DNA from: Chitinophaga pinensis
GTDB lineage: Bacteria; Bacteroidota; Bacteroidia; NS11-12g; UBA955
DNA: 64,000 nt
Assembly (NCBI GenBank): GCA_945888525.1
Contig: CAMDAF010000007.1
Coordinates: 1 to 64,000, forward strand
Direction of reading: 5' to 3'
Shown piece after piece: positions 1-8,341 of the stretch (positions within the stretch are counted from its first letter, which is position 1; the number at the start of each line of letters is the position of its first letter). The position numbers and the translations under genes were made by a program. The notes beneath the pieces are model-generated. The model was not told the origin of the DNA, searched no databases, and saw only the letters and a list, made by a program, of their open reading frames with translations.

Positions 1-1
1 A

Positions 2-1855
2 TCAAAACAAAAAAGTGAATTGATGCGCAACTTCTCTGTTAAATCAGAGCGTATTCACTCTATCAACCAATTGTTAAAGGCCTATACTTTATTTGAAAAA
101 GACATTGAATACATTATTGCCGATGCAAAAGTTAAAATTGTAGACGAGCAAACTGGTCGTGTGCTTGAAGGACGCCGTTACAGTGATGGCTTACACCAAG
201 CGATAGAAGCAAAAGAAAATGTAAAAGTTGAAGCCGCAACGCAAACCTTTGCAACGGTTACACTTCAAAACTATTTCAGAATGTACCACAAGTTAGCCGG
301 TATGACTGGTACTGCGGAAACTGAGGCCGGTGAATTCTGGGAAATTTATAAATTAGATGTGGTGGTTATCCCAACCAACAAAGCAATTGCCCGTATTGAT
401 ACCGACGATCAAATTTACAAAACCAAACGCGAAAAATACAATGCGGTAATTGATGAAGTGGTTAAAATGACTTCTGAAGGCCGTCCAGTTCTGGTAGGTA
501 CAACATCTGTTGAAATTTCGGAATTGTTATCTAGGATGTTAAAATTGCGCAACATCAAACACAATGTGTTGAACGCAAAACAAAACCAACGTGAAGCAGA
601 AATTGTTGCGGAAGCAGGTAATCCAGCTGCTGTAACCATTGCTACGAATATGGCCGGTAGAGGAACCGACATCAAGATTGGTGAAGACGTTAAAAAAGCT
701 GGTGGTTTGGCCATTATTGGTACCGAACGCCACGATTCACGACGTGTTGACAGACAGTTAAGAGGTCGTGCCGGTAGACAAGGTGATCCAGGATCATCAT
801 TGTTCTTTGTGTCATTGGAAGACGATTTGATGCGTAAATTTGGCAGCGATAGAGCTTCTAAATTAATGGATAAATTTGGTTACAAAGAAGGCGAAGTTAT
901 TCAACATTCTATGATGAGCAAAACCATTGAACGCAGTCAGAAAAAAGTGGAGCAAAACAACTTTGGCATGCGCAAGCGTTTGCTTGAATATGACGACGTA
1001 ATGAACAAACAAAGAACCGTTGTTTACAAACGTCGTAAAAACGCATTGTTGGGCGACCGCTTGGCTCTTGATATTCAAAACATGCTATCCGACTGGTGTG
1101 ATGATAAAATCCATGTGGCAAAACAAGCCGACGATTATGAAGCATTGTCATTAGAAATGGCCTTGTCATTTGCACTTGAATTACCATTTGATGAAAACGA
1201 ATTCAAGTCTGGTAAAACAGAAGAATTAGGCGATACTTTGTACCACTACCTAATTGATTCTTACCAAAACAGACAAAAACAAGTAAGAGAAATAGCCTTG
1301 CCGGTTTTGAAGAAAATTCAAACCACTGACGGCGACAAAGTAGAATTTGTGATGATACCATTCTCTGATGGAATTAAGAACTTTGGCATTCCAATTAACT
1401 TAAAGAAATGCATACAGACTGAAGGCGAAGCTTTAACTGTCGAATACGAAAAGAATGTTTGTTTGGAAACTTTGGATGATGAGTGGAAAGACCATTTAAG
1501 AGAATTGGATGATTTAAAACAATCGGCTAACAATGCAACATTTGAGCAAAAAGATCCGTTGTTGATTTACAAAATCGAATCGGTAAAATTGTTCCAAAGC
1601 ATGATTGGTCGCATGAACGATAAAATATTATCGATGTTGTTTAAAGCACAAATTGCTGCAGAAGACAACAAAGGTGTTCAAAAAGCAAAAGAACCTGCCA
1701 AGACCGATTTGAGCAAAATGAAGCTAAGCAGTTCAGACAACAGCATGCCGAATCCATTAGAAGGCATGATGGGCAATGCAGAAGCAGAGGACAGAGGTGG
1801 AATGAGCAGAGCTGAAAGACGTAAAATTGAGAGAGATTCACAAAAGAAACGCTAA
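2..1855 (+). CDS. secA: Preprotein translocase ATPase SecA, 3' portion (5' end outside window)
   Basis: C-terminal ~618 residues of SecA, the cytoplasmic ATPase motor that pushes preproteins through SecYEG. The frame is open to the window edge, so the first ATG here (23) is internal. Visible are the preprotein cross-linking region, the [17 protein letters not shown] segment, the second helicase domain with [13 protein letters not shown], and the [14 protein letters not shown] arginine-finger motif, followed by the helical scaffold/wing region. The C-terminal tail ([17 protein letters not shown]) is basic and lacks the cysteine-rich zinc-binding motif that ends many SecA proteins. It is the first of a run of closely spaced plus-strand genes; the next starts 1 nt after the stop. 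The family call is certain; the N-terminal half, with the Walker A motif, lies upstream and cannot be judged. Confidence 0.97.
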   Translation, partial: SKQKSELMRNFSVKSERIHSINQLLKAYTLFEKDIEYIIADAKVKIVDEQTGRVLEGRRYSDGLHQAIEAKENVKVEAATQTFATVTLQNYFRMYHKLAGMTGTAETEAGEFWEIYKLDVVVIPTNKAIARIDTDDQIYKTKREKYNAVIDEVVKMTSEGRPVLVGTTSVEISELLSRMLKLRNIKHNVLNAKQNQREAEIVAEAGNPAAVTIATNMAGRGTDIKIGEDVKKAGGLAIIGTERHDSRRVDRQLRGRAGRQGDPGSSLFFVSLEDDLMRKFGSDRASKLMDKFGYKEGEVIQHSMMSKTIERSQKKVEQNNFGMRKRLLEYDDVMNKQRTVVYKRRKNALLGDRLALDIQNMLSDWCDDKIHVAKQADDYEALSLEMALSFALELPFDENEFKSGKTEELGDTLYHYLIDSYQNRQKQVREIALPVLKKIQTTDGDKVEFVMIPFSDGIKNFGIPINLKKCIQTEGEALTVEYEKNVCLETLDDEWKDHLRELDDLKQSANNATFEQKDPLLIYKIESVKLFQSMIGRMNDKILSMLFKAQIAAEDNKGVQKAKEPAKTDLSKMKLSSSDNSMPNPLEGMMGNAEAEDRGGMSRAERRKIERDSQKKR

Positions 1856-1856
1856 T

Positions 1857-2243
1857 ATGAAAATCAAAATGTTTTTAGGCTTTTTAAGTCTATTGTATTT
1901 TAGTCAAACACAAGCACAAGTTGTGGTAAGCAAACCTGACGGTTTGGATGGCTTATTGGCCTCTCGTGTGGCGCAACGCAAAAACCCAGATGCGACAACC
2001 AAAGGTTATCATATCTTAATCTTCAATGGCGACAGCCGTTCGCGCGCAGAAGGTGAAAAAGTAAAATTTGATGCAGAGTACCGCTACTTCAGTGAAGTTG
2101 TTTGGGATGAACCAAACTTCAAAGTGTATGTCGGTTTGTTCGTCTCAAAATTCGAATGCATGAAACTATACGACGGCATCAAAGGTCGCTTTCAAACTGC
2201 CATTGTCGTAAACGCTAAAATTCCTTACCAACCTTTATTTTAA
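1857..2243 (+). CDS. SPOR-like domain exported protein
   Basis: A 128-residue protein with a signal peptide (MKIKMFLGFLSLLYFSQTQAQ, probable cleavage after QAQ). The mature part reads like the Bacteroidota version of the SPOR fold: a YHILIFNGDSRSRAEGEK strand-helix, then EPNFKVYVGLFVSKFECMKLYDGIK, resembling the usual 'PNFKVRVGDF...A...' segment. SPOR domains bind denuded peptidoglycan glycans. I chose the ATG at 1857 rather than the in-frame start at 1827 because only the shorter form begins directly with a signal peptide and avoids overlapping secA. It sits between secA and a small membrane protein, apparently in one operon. The SPOR call rests on pattern recognition, and the sequence is divergent. 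Confidence 0.75.
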   Translation: MKIKMFLGFLSLLYFSQTQAQVVVSKPDGLDGLLASRVAQRKNPDATTKGYHILIFNGDSRSRAEGEKVKFDAEYRYFSEVVWDEPNFKVYVGLFVSKFECMKLYDGIKGRFQTAIVVNAKIPYQPLF

Positions 2244-2249
2244 TTATAC

Positions 2250-2408
2250 ATGCTAAAAAAAATCTGGTCATATATAAGCTTCAAAAAACAACCTGAATTT
2301 GGGCAAGAAAACAAATCATATCTTCGAATGATGCATGGCATTAATCGAATTTCTATCTTAATGTTTATTGTCGGCATCATTGTTGTCATTTTCAAAATAT
2401 TTAAATAA
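2250..2408 (+). CDS. 52-residue single-pass membrane protein (DUF6728-like)
   Basis: A small ORF of 52 codons (MLKKIWSYISFKKQPEFGQ...), with a basic cytoplasmic N-terminus, the segment RMMHGINRISILMF and a hydrophobic helix ILMFIVGIIVVIFKIF ending in a lysine. It starts 6 nt after the SPOR gene and stops 14 nt before the YugP gene, so it is almost certainly translated within this operon. The MMHGxNRISI segment matches my recollection of a small conserved Bacteroidota family catalogued as DUF6728; I could not verify the number. Function is unknown. The short length makes it easy to miss in automatic annotation. Confidence 0.72.
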   Translation: MLKKIWSYISFKKQPEFGQENKSYLRMMHGINRISILMFIVGIIVVIFKIFK

Positions 2409-2422
2409 ATAATTTATACAAT

Positions 2423-3127
2423 ATGGGAATCTATTTGATTATCGGAATTGTTGTTATGCTCATAAGCATGTGGGTTAGCAGCAAATTAAAAAAGAAGTTC
2501 GAGTTTTACTCACAAGTAAATTTACAGAACAATATGACAGGCGCCGAAATCGCTGCAAAAATGCTGGCAGACCATGGCATACAAGACGTTAAAATAACGC
2601 ATGTAGCCGGTGCATTAACCGACCATTACAACCCATTAAACAAAACCGTTAACTTGAGCGAATCGGTATACCATCAGCGCAATGCGGCCGCTGCAGCTGT
2701 TGCAGCGCACGAATGCGGACACGCCGTTCAACACGCCGAAGCATATGCAATGCTGGGTTTGAGAAGCAAGCTTGTTCCATTAGTGAATATAAGTGCCAGC
2801 ATTATGAACTTTGCAAACATGATTATGTTGTTTGCTGGCGGATATTTGTTCTATTCTAAAAACCCAGTTGGGACCACTGTTTTATTGGTGCTGATTGCAG
2901 CCAATTTATTCTTAACTTTATTTGCCATGGTAACCCTGCCTGTTGAATTCGATGCCAGCAAGCGTGCTTTGGTTTGGATGAAAAGCAATGGCGTAGTTAC
3001 TACCCGCGAATACGATGGTGCTAAAGATTCTCTTAAATGGGCGGCTATGACATATGTTGTTGCTGCAGCCGGAGCGCTAGCCAACTTGATGTATTTCATC
3101 ATGATGTTCTTGAATAGAAGAGACTAA
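2423..3127 (+). CDS. YugP-like neutral zinc metallopeptidase
   Basis: A 234-residue integral membrane peptidase of the YugP (DUF-type neutral zinc metallopeptidase) family. An N-terminal helix (residues 2-18) is followed by a soluble segment, then HECGHAVQHAEAY near residue 97, the HExxH-type zinc site with catalytic glutamate, and a C-terminal run of three hydrophobic helices. The segment VAGALTDHYNPLNKTVNLSESV just before the active site is characteristic of the family. Substrates are unknown in general; it is thought to act on membrane or periplasmic proteins. It follows the 52-residue ORF by 14 nt and is followed after 1 nt by the next gene, so it looks co-transcribed with secA and the SPOR gene. 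Confidence 0.9.
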   Translation: MGIYLIIGIVVMLISMWVSSKLKKKFEFYSQVNLQNNMTGAEIAAKMLADHGIQDVKITHVAGALTDHYNPLNKTVNLSESVYHQRNAAAAAVAAHECGHAVQHAEAYAMLGLRSKLVPLVNISASIMNFANMIMLFAGGYLFYSKNPVGTTVLLVLIAANLFLTLFAMVTLPVEFDASKRALVWMKSNGVVTTREYDGAKDSLKWAAMTYVVAAAGALANLMYFIMMFLNRRD

Positions 3128-3128
3128 A

Positions 3129-4433
3129 ATGAGACTGCGTTTTCTTCTAATTTCTCTTTTGGTATTGGCCGCTAAAATAAGTGCCCAAACACCTGTACAT
3201 AAAGTTTTTTTAAACACGATTGTTCAAGATGAGAAAGGGAAAAAAATGCAAGCCATTGTTGCAGTATATAAATACACAGGTCCTGCATTTGAAGACCCAA
3301 GTGGTATTGGTGTAGAAACAAAAAAAGAAGCCGCTAGGTTTACCCCAAAACTGCCTAATATGCAAGGAATAAGTGACACCTCTTACGCCTATATATTTTT
3401 TGGTGCTTTGCAAAGCCGCAATGATTTGAAAGGCTATACATTAATGCTTATAGGCAATAACCAACGGAGCTACAACAAACCTGCATTGTTGTGGATTGAC
3501 AAAAACCACAACTTGGATTTAAGCGATGATGGAGCGCCCGATACGTTTGCTTCCAGTGCAAATGAAAAAGACATTACTTTGATCAATCCAAGCAACAAAA
3601 ACGCAAAGTATACTATAAACTTGAGCCGATTTTCTTTTTCATACAACAGCAAATATCTTGGAATGCTTGATGATTTCTACAAAGAGAACAGTGGCAAGAA
3701 AAAGTTTGTGGGCGCCTTATACAGTTTCAAAGAAATGAGATTGAACACCATTGCCGGTGATTTGAAATTCGAGAATGACAGTTTTAGAATTGGTTTAAAA
3801 GATGTAAACTGCAATGGTTTATACAACGACGAAGGTATAGATCAAATTATAGTTGGTGATTACCAAACCTATGTATTGCCAGACAACCCAATAAATGTCA
3901 ATTTGCAATCAAACAAAACTTGGTTTGAAAGAAATGGCAAGCGGTTTTATGTTAATTTTATTGAACCTTTGGGCGCATACATGAGCATACAAGAAGACAA
4001 GAATGCCAAAACAAAAAGCTCATTGGTGCTTGGCTCAAAACTTAAAAAGTTTAAATTTTTAAGCACCGATAAACCCCCGAAAAAAATATCCATAAAGAAG
4101 TACAAGAAAAAACCATTGTATATTTATGTATGGCGTTTCGACCAAGCTGGTTTTACAGAAGATACCGCAGCTTTAAGAATTATTGCACGCGATTACGCAG
4201 ACCGCATACAGTTAATCACCCTCAACTATGGAGAAAAACCAACGGAATTAAAATCATTTAATCAAAGGAATTTAATCAATTGGTTTATTGGTCAATCGAC
4301 TCAAAAAATAAATGAGTCTTTGTTCCTTGACCAATTCCCTTTGGGTCTATTAATGGGCAAACGACTAAAAATCAAACAAGTAAAAATAAGTCCGGCAGAT
4401 TTGTTAAATTTGCTAAAAAATCAACAGATTTAA
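3129..4433 (+). CDS. Exported protein of unknown function with thioredoxin-like C-terminus
   Basis: A 434-residue protein I do not recognise. A signal peptide (MRLRFLLISLLVLAAKISAQ) is clear. Two Asp/Asn-rich loops resemble calcium-binding turns: WIDKNHNLDLSDDG (about residue 121) and KDVNCNGLYNDEG (about 232). The last ~110 residues (KKPLYIYVWRFDQAGFTEDTAALRIIARDYADRIQLITLNYG...) look like a thioredoxin-like beta-alpha-beta unit in which the CxxC redox motif is absent, so a thiol role is unlikely. The ATG is 1 nt after the peptidase stop and the next gene starts 1 nt after this stop, indicating tight translational coupling. Probably periplasmic or surface-exposed; the function cannot be inferred. 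Confidence 0.6.
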   Translation: MRLRFLLISLLVLAAKISAQTPVHKVFLNTIVQDEKGKKMQAIVAVYKYTGPAFEDPSGIGVETKKEAARFTPKLPNMQGISDTSYAYIFFGALQSRNDLKGYTLMLIGNNQRSYNKPALLWIDKNHNLDLSDDGAPDTFASSANEKDITLINPSNKNAKYTINLSRFSFSYNSKYLGMLDDFYKENSGKKKFVGALYSFKEMRLNTIAGDLKFENDSFRIGLKDVNCNGLYNDEGIDQIIVGDYQTYVLPDNPINVNLQSNKTWFERNGKRFYVNFIEPLGAYMSIQEDKNAKTKSSLVLGSKLKKFKFLSTDKPPKKISIKKYKKKPLYIYVWRFDQAGFTEDTAALRIIARDYADRIQLITLNYGEKPTELKSFNQRNLINWFIGQSTQKINESLFLDQFPLGLLMGKRLKIKQVKISPADLLNLLKNQQI

Positions 4434-4434
4434 A

Positions 4435-5352
4435 ATGGAAGAAAACGAAGTAATCCCAGCAAAAAAAAGCAAAGGCAAAGGTGTCTTAATTGCACTTTTA
4501 TTGATAGTGGCAATTGGTTCAGGAATTGGAAATTTTATGCTGTGGAGCAAAGAGAAAACAGCTAAAGCAATTGCCAATTCTAAGATTGATTCTTTAAGTG
4601 CTTACCATAGTCTAAAAGACAGTTTGTATGCTGCCCTATCGGAAGAAGAAAAAAAGGTGGAAGGTTTAAGAACTGAAATTGCCCTGTACCAAAACGACAC
4701 CGACAGTTTGAAACAATTATTGGATGCTTCGATGGCAAAAATTTCATCTTTGCGCGCAATGGTTGCTAACGGAGGCAGCACAGGAAAATTAAGGGCACTG
4801 AAAGACAGCATATCCCGGTTAAGTGCAGCAAATAGGGCATTCATATCCCAAATGGATTCTATGCTTAATCAAAATGAAGATTACTTGGCGCGTTTGCAAG
4901 AAAGAGAAAACAAAATTGCAGCGCTCGAAAGCCAAAAGCGCATATTAAACGACAAAGTGAATATTGCCGCTCAACCAAGTGTAGGACCTGTTATAGTTAC
5001 GCCAATGTATATAAAAAAAGGCGTTTATTTACCTATATACAAGTCTAAGAAAGTTGAGCGTTTACAAATAACCTTTGATGTACTTGGCAACAAGTTGACA
5101 GACAAAGCAGTTAAAAAAGATTACATGGTTCGTGTTATGGATCCAGATGGTATAGTGCTTAGCAACAACAACACCAGATTAAGCAATTCTAACGACTTGT
5201 ATACCATTAAAGAATCAGTGACTTTTAACGGCGTCCAGCAAAAGATAAAAGAGAATTTCACCCAATCACCTTCGTACAAAAAAGGCAAATATAAAGTGGA
5301 GTTAAAAGAAGGTGGCGAGGTAAAACAAACTTTCAGCTTCGAATTGTTTTAG
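4435..5352 (+). CDS. Membrane-anchored coiled-coil protein of unknown function
   Basis: A 305-residue protein with a short cytoplasmic lysine-rich N-terminus, one transmembrane helix (about 17-36, GVLIALLLIVAIGSGIGNFML), a long coiled coil (about 45-175, heptad-like DSLKQLL, SISRLSAANRAFISQMDSML, RENKIAALESQKRIL) and a compact C-terminal beta domain ending KYKVELKEGGEVKQTFSFELF. This architecture is common among uncharacterised Bacteroidota envelope proteins and suggests a periplasmic spacer linking the inner membrane to a partner. It begins 1 nt after the preceding stop, so it is the last gene of the secA-led run; the next gene converges on it with only 5 bp between stops. No catalytic motif was seen. 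Confidence 0.62.
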   Translation: MEENEVIPAKKSKGKGVLIALLLIVAIGSGIGNFMLWSKEKTAKAIANSKIDSLSAYHSLKDSLYAALSEEEKKVEGLRTEIALYQNDTDSLKQLLDASMAKISSLRAMVANGGSTGKLRALKDSISRLSAANRAFISQMDSMLNQNEDYLARLQERENKIAALESQKRILNDKVNIAAQPSVGPVIVTPMYIKKGVYLPIYKSKKVERLQITFDVLGNKLTDKAVKKDYMVRVMDPDGIVLSNNNTRLSNSNDLYTIKESVTFNGVQQKIKENFTQSPSYKKGKYKVELKEGGEVKQTFSFELF

Positions 5353-5357
5353 TTAAC

Positions 5358-6305
5358 TTACAAAACGATTTGGTATTTAGTCTCCAACTCCTTTCTGAAG
5401 TCTTCTAGTTTTTTCATAAACTTAATTCCTTCCTCCGCATCTGCATTTTGAATTCTATGCTTAGACATGGCATGGTATTTTTCTATGTCTTGAATATACT
5501 CTTGCGTTTTTGAATCGAAATAACTTGCCTTAAATTGTTCGAATACATGCTCAACCGCCATCGCATTTGGATGGGCGCCATCGTTTTCATAAAAACGGTA
5601 ATCGCGCAAATCGTCGTTCACTAGCTCGAATGCAGGGAAATACGCCAAGTTGGGATATTGATTTTGTAAAGCATGAATGGCCAAAAGCAGAGTCGATTTA
5701 CTCAAATTATTCTCTACCACACCGTCGCGCAGATGCTTAACAGGTGAAACACTGAATACAAATTGAACTTGAGCATATCGCGCTTGTATGCCTGCAATCA
5801 ATTCAACCCATGTATTAACTATTTCATCTGTACTAAGTAAACGTTTATTAAATTGGCTTTGAGGTATTTTATGGCAATTGGCAAACACCTCAGCACTTTC
5901 TTTATATTCGTACACATACGAGGAGCCAAATGTAATAAAAATCGTTTTACAGCGCTCTAAATGGCTTTTGAGGGCATGCAAAGCATGGTTCATCTTGTGC
6001 AAGGCATCATTGCTGTTTATTTCAGAAAAACGGCCATGGTGAAATCTTCCATGCCAAAGGCCATTGTGAAAAATCAAATCCGCTTCTGTGTAATCACCTT
6101 TCCATAAAATTCGTTGAAATGCTTCGGCCAAACTAATGGGATTAAAAACCACGCCATTTGTTTGAGGTGCGACATCAAACCCCAAGGTTGTTAATCGACC
6201 TGACATATGCTCCGAAAAGCAAGAACCCATAAACACCAAAGCATCGCGGTAATCAATACCCGGCATCAAGGGTTTAATTTCCATATTCAGTGCGTAGCGT
6301 ATCAT
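5358..6305 (-). CDS. GSCFA domain protein
   Basis: A protein of about 315 residues with the defining GSCFSEHM motif near residue 30 (the Gly-Ser-Cys-Phe of the GSCFA family), followed by NGVVFNPIS and later TFGSSYVYEY, VFSVSPVKHLRDG and YRFYENDGAHPNAMAVEHVFE. The fold is related to SGNH/GDSL hydrolases: GSCFS supplies the likely nucleophile Ser, and the late D..H pair (NDGAHPN) the rest of the triad. The ATG at 6305 is chosen because the longer reading frame runs into the upstream gene and adds an N-terminus with no family resemblance. The family is widespread in Bacteroidota; its substrate is undetermined, possibly surface polysaccharide acyl groups (inference). Convergent with the coiled-coil gene. 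Confidence 0.85.
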   Translation of the reverse strand: MIRYALNMEIKPLMPGIDYRDALVFMGSCFSEHMSGRLTTLGFDVAPQTNGVVFNPISLAEAFQRILWKGDYTEADLIFHNGLWHGRFHHGRFSEINSNDALHKMNHALHALKSHLERCKTIFITFGSSYVYEYKESAEVFANCHKIPQSQFNKRLLSTDEIVNTWVELIAGIQARYAQVQFVFSVSPVKHLRDGVVENNLSKSTLLLAIHALQNQYPNLAYFPAFELVNDDLRDYRFYENDGAHPNAMAVEHVFEQFKASYFDSKTQEYIQDIEKYHAMSKHRIQNADAEEGIKFMKKLEDFRKELETKYQIVL

Positions 6306-6357
6306 TTTATGCGTTAATAGTGCTTTTAAATATGGATGTTTAGAGCAATTAAATTTA

Positions 6358-7635
6358 TTATTCTTGAACCCAATTGCCTCTGTCACTCGGAGAAAACTGC
6401 CAAGGAGCGCCATTGTTTTCCAAGTTGCTAAGCATACCATTCAATTCTGAAGGTGAAGCACTTTGCTCCATCACCAAGTACTGACGCATCTGCATGATGA
6501 TGTCTACAGGGCTAATATTGACTGGGCAAGCCTCAGCACAGGCATTGCAAGTGGTACAAGCCCAAAGCTCTTCTGCACTGGTTCTGTCGTGTAAGGTCTT
6601 ACCATCTGTATAGTCAACTCCATTGACGTCTTTTAGTTTACCAATTTCTTCCAAACGGTCGCGGGTATCCATCATCACCTTGCGAGGTGACAATAATTTT
6701 CCGGTGATATTAGCAGGACAAGCACTGGTGCAACGGCCACATTCGGTGCAGCTGTATGCATCCATTAAGTTCTTCCAAGTTAAATCGTTCACGTCCTTGG
6801 CTCCAAAACCTTCAGGCGCAGTATACCCTTCTGGTGGAACTGCGTTTGGATCCAACATCAATTTAACCTCAGTGGTAACACTATCCATATTGGCAATCTG
6901 ACCCTTGGGATTCAAATTGCTAAAATACACATTAGGGAATGCCATAAAAATGTGCAAGTGCTTGCTGTAAGGAACGTAATTGGCAAAGAATAGTATACCT
7001 AACCAATGGAACCACCAACAAACTTCAACCAAAATATGGGCATTGTGCTGATCCATATCAGAAAACAAGGGTGCCATTATTGAACTAATTGGCATGCTGT
7101 ATTTGCCTTGAAAAGCAGCATCTGCAGCATTCATCATCAGCAAAGCCATCATCAACACAATTTCGATAACTAAAATATAATTGGCATCCAAAACTGGCCA
7201 ACCTTTCATTTCGGTTCCGCTGAAGCGTTTTACCTTGCCAATATTTCTTCTGATTAAAAATGCCACACATGCAGCTATCACTAGGAAGCTTAATATTTCA
7301 AAAAAACCAATAGCAACGCCGTAAAAATCACCTAAAAAAGGTTCAAAAATTCGGTGTTTGCCTGTAATTCCATCAATTAATATCTCTAAAACTTCGATAT
7401 TAATGAGCACAAAACCCACATAAATAAGAATGTGAAAGAAGGCCGCAAGGGGTCTTTTAGTCATTTTGCTCTGACCTAAAGCAACCAAGGCCATTGTTTT
7501 CCAGCGCAAACTTGGATTGTCGGAGCGGTTCTCGTCCTTTCCAAGATTGATGTATCTCTTAATGCGGGCAGCGCTTCGTGCACAGAGCACGGTAGCAATG
7601 GCTGTAATGATGATGAAAGCTATTTGACTGATCAT
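6358..7635 (-). CDS. Membrane-bound Fe-S oxidoreductase, HdrC/NarI-like
   Basis: A 425-residue fusion of an N-terminal membrane part (about five helices, residues 1-230) with a ferredoxin-like domain holding two 4Fe-4S motifs, CTECGRCTSACP (about 297) and CTTCNACAEACP (about 360). This arrangement is typical of the heterodisulfide-reductase/lactate-utilisation-type electron-transfer proteins of Bacteroidota, which normally pair with a CCG-domain (HdrD/LutA-like) partner; that partner is not adjacent here. The ATG at 7635 gives a start directly before the first helix; a TTG at 7653 is possible but less likely. The gene diverges from tRNA-Phe. It probably shuttles electrons between quinol and a cytoplasmic partner; the substrate is not identifiable from sequence. 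Confidence 0.82.
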   Translation of the reverse strand: MISQIAFIIITAIATVLCARSAARIKRYINLGKDENRSDNPSLRWKTMALVALGQSKMTKRPLAAFFHILIYVGFVLINIEVLEILIDGITGKHRIFEPFLGDFYGVAIGFFEILSFLVIAACVAFLIRRNIGKVKRFSGTEMKGWPVLDANYILVIEIVLMMALLMMNAADAAFQGKYSMPISSIMAPLFSDMDQHNAHILVEVCWWFHWLGILFFANYVPYSKHLHIFMAFPNVYFSNLNPKGQIANMDSVTTEVKLMLDPNAVPPEGYTAPEGFGAKDVNDLTWKNLMDAYSCTECGRCTSACPANITGKLLSPRKVMMDTRDRLEEIGKLKDVNGVDYTDGKTLHDRTSAEELWACTTCNACAEACPVNISPVDIIMQMRQYLVMEQSASPSELNGMLSNLENNGAPWQFSPSDRGNWVQE

Positions 7636-7679
7636 AAATGAATGAAGTTTCAATATTAAAACAAAAAAAGAAAAAATAG

Positions 7680-7710
7680 TTTGTTAATCTTTAAAAAAAG
7701 AATAATTTTG
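7680..7710 (+). promoter_or_regulatory. Bacteroidota-type promoter of tRNA-Phe
   Basis: TTTG at 7680-7683, a 19-bp spacer and TAATTTTG at 7703-7710 match the phylum consensus TTTG-N17-19-TAnnTTTG exactly. The mature tRNA starts 16 nt after the -7 box. One of the two complete promoter matches found in the window. Confidence 0.88.
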
Positions 7711-7726
7711 CACTCCCAATTACTGA

Positions 7727-7799
7727 GGTACCTTAGCTCAGTTGGTAGAGCAAAGGACTGAAAATCCTTGTGTCCCTGGTTCGATTCCTGGAGGTACCA
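7727..7799 (+). tRNA. tRNA-Phe (anticodon GAA)
   Basis: A 73-nt cloverleaf: acceptor GGTACCT/AGGTACC with discriminator A, D stem GCTC/GAGC, anticodon stem AAGGA/TCCTT around loop CTGAAAA (anticodon GAA), and T loop TTCGATT. CCA is not encoded; CT follows position 7799. The T stem CCTGG/CCTGG pairs at four of five positions, with a central U-U mismatch. A consensus promoter lies directly upstream and a long hairpin with a T-run directly downstream. Isoacceptor assignment is firm. Confidence 0.97.
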
Positions 7800-7801
7800 C
7801 T

Positions 7802-7851
7802 AAAAAGAGAGTGAATGTGAAAGCGAGAGCGGCAACATCACTCTCTTTTTT
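7802..7851 (+). terminator. Probable transcription terminator of tRNA-Phe, built partly from a repeat
   Basis: AAAAAGAGAGTGA pairs with TCACTCTCTTTTT across a ~20-nt loop, with an extra TGT/ACA pairing beyond a bulged A, and the 3' arm runs into T7. The 3' arm belongs to the first 148-bp repeat unit; the 5' arm is unique to this site, so repeat copies 2 and 3 cannot form the same hairpin. Confidence 0.65.
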
Positions 7852-8265
7852 TATTCACACTCATTCTCACATCCACTCTCACTCTATAAAAAGACTGTCA
7901 CCCAACGTATTAATGTCTGTGAATCGAAATCTTGTTAGACTAAAGATTAAACTAATCAAGATTCACTCTAAGCGAGAGCGGCAACATCACTCTCTTTTTT
8001 TATTCACACTCATTCTCACATCCACTCTCACTCTAAAAAGACTCTCACCCAACGTGTGATTGTTGAATACCACAAATTTTGCTTCACAATAGATTCGAAC
8101 AATCAAGATTCACTCTAAGCGAAAGCGAACATTATCCTCTCTTTTTTTATTCACACTCATTCTCACATTCACATTCACTCTAAAAACAGACTCTCGCCCA
8201 ACGAATGCTTGTCTGAGAACACAAATCTTGCTTCACAAAAGATTACACTAATTAAGATTCTCTCA
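7821..8265. repeat. Three tandem ~148-bp repeats between tRNA-Phe and fbp
   Basis: Units begin at 7821 (149 bp), 7970 (148 bp) and 8118 (148 bp), each opening AAGCGAGAGCG or AAGCGAAAGCG; a degenerate fourth start appears at 8266. Units 1 and 2 are identical over their first 65 bp; unit 3 has about a dozen changes there. Each unit has a T-rich tract (CTCTCTTTTTTTATTCACACTC), a CCCAACG core, and near its end an inverted repeat AATCTTG...CAAGATT, kept as AATTTTG/CAAGATT (a G-U pair) in unit 2 and AATCTT/AAGATT in unit 3. The 540-bp stretch 7800-8341 holds no credible gene: the open frame across it only translates the repeat. No direct target duplication or terminal inverted repeats of a transposon are visible. 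Confidence 0.93.
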
Positions 8266-8289
8266 AAACGAAAGCAAATTACAACTACC

Positions 8290-8321
8290 AAAAAAAAACG
8301 CCTCCCTTTCGGAATGCGTTT
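8290..8321 (-). terminator. Rho-independent terminator of fbp
   Basis: On the minus strand an 11-bp stem (AAACGCATTCC pairing with GGGAGGCGTTT, one mismatch) closes a GAAA tetraloop and is followed by T9. It lies 20 bp downstream of the fbp stop. Confidence 0.88.
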
Positions 8322-8341
8322 CTGTATCGCGATAAAATCAA

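Noticed and set aside
7742..8059. Open frame across the tRNA-Phe and first two repeat units
   Set aside because: It begins inside the tRNA and only translates the 148-bp repeat; composition (SFFIHTHSHIHSH twice) is that of a repeat, not a protein.
7800..8341. Possible CRISPR array or transposon remnant
   Set aside because: Units are ~148 bp with no short repeat/spacer alternation, and there are no terminal inverted repeats, target duplications or transposase fragments.
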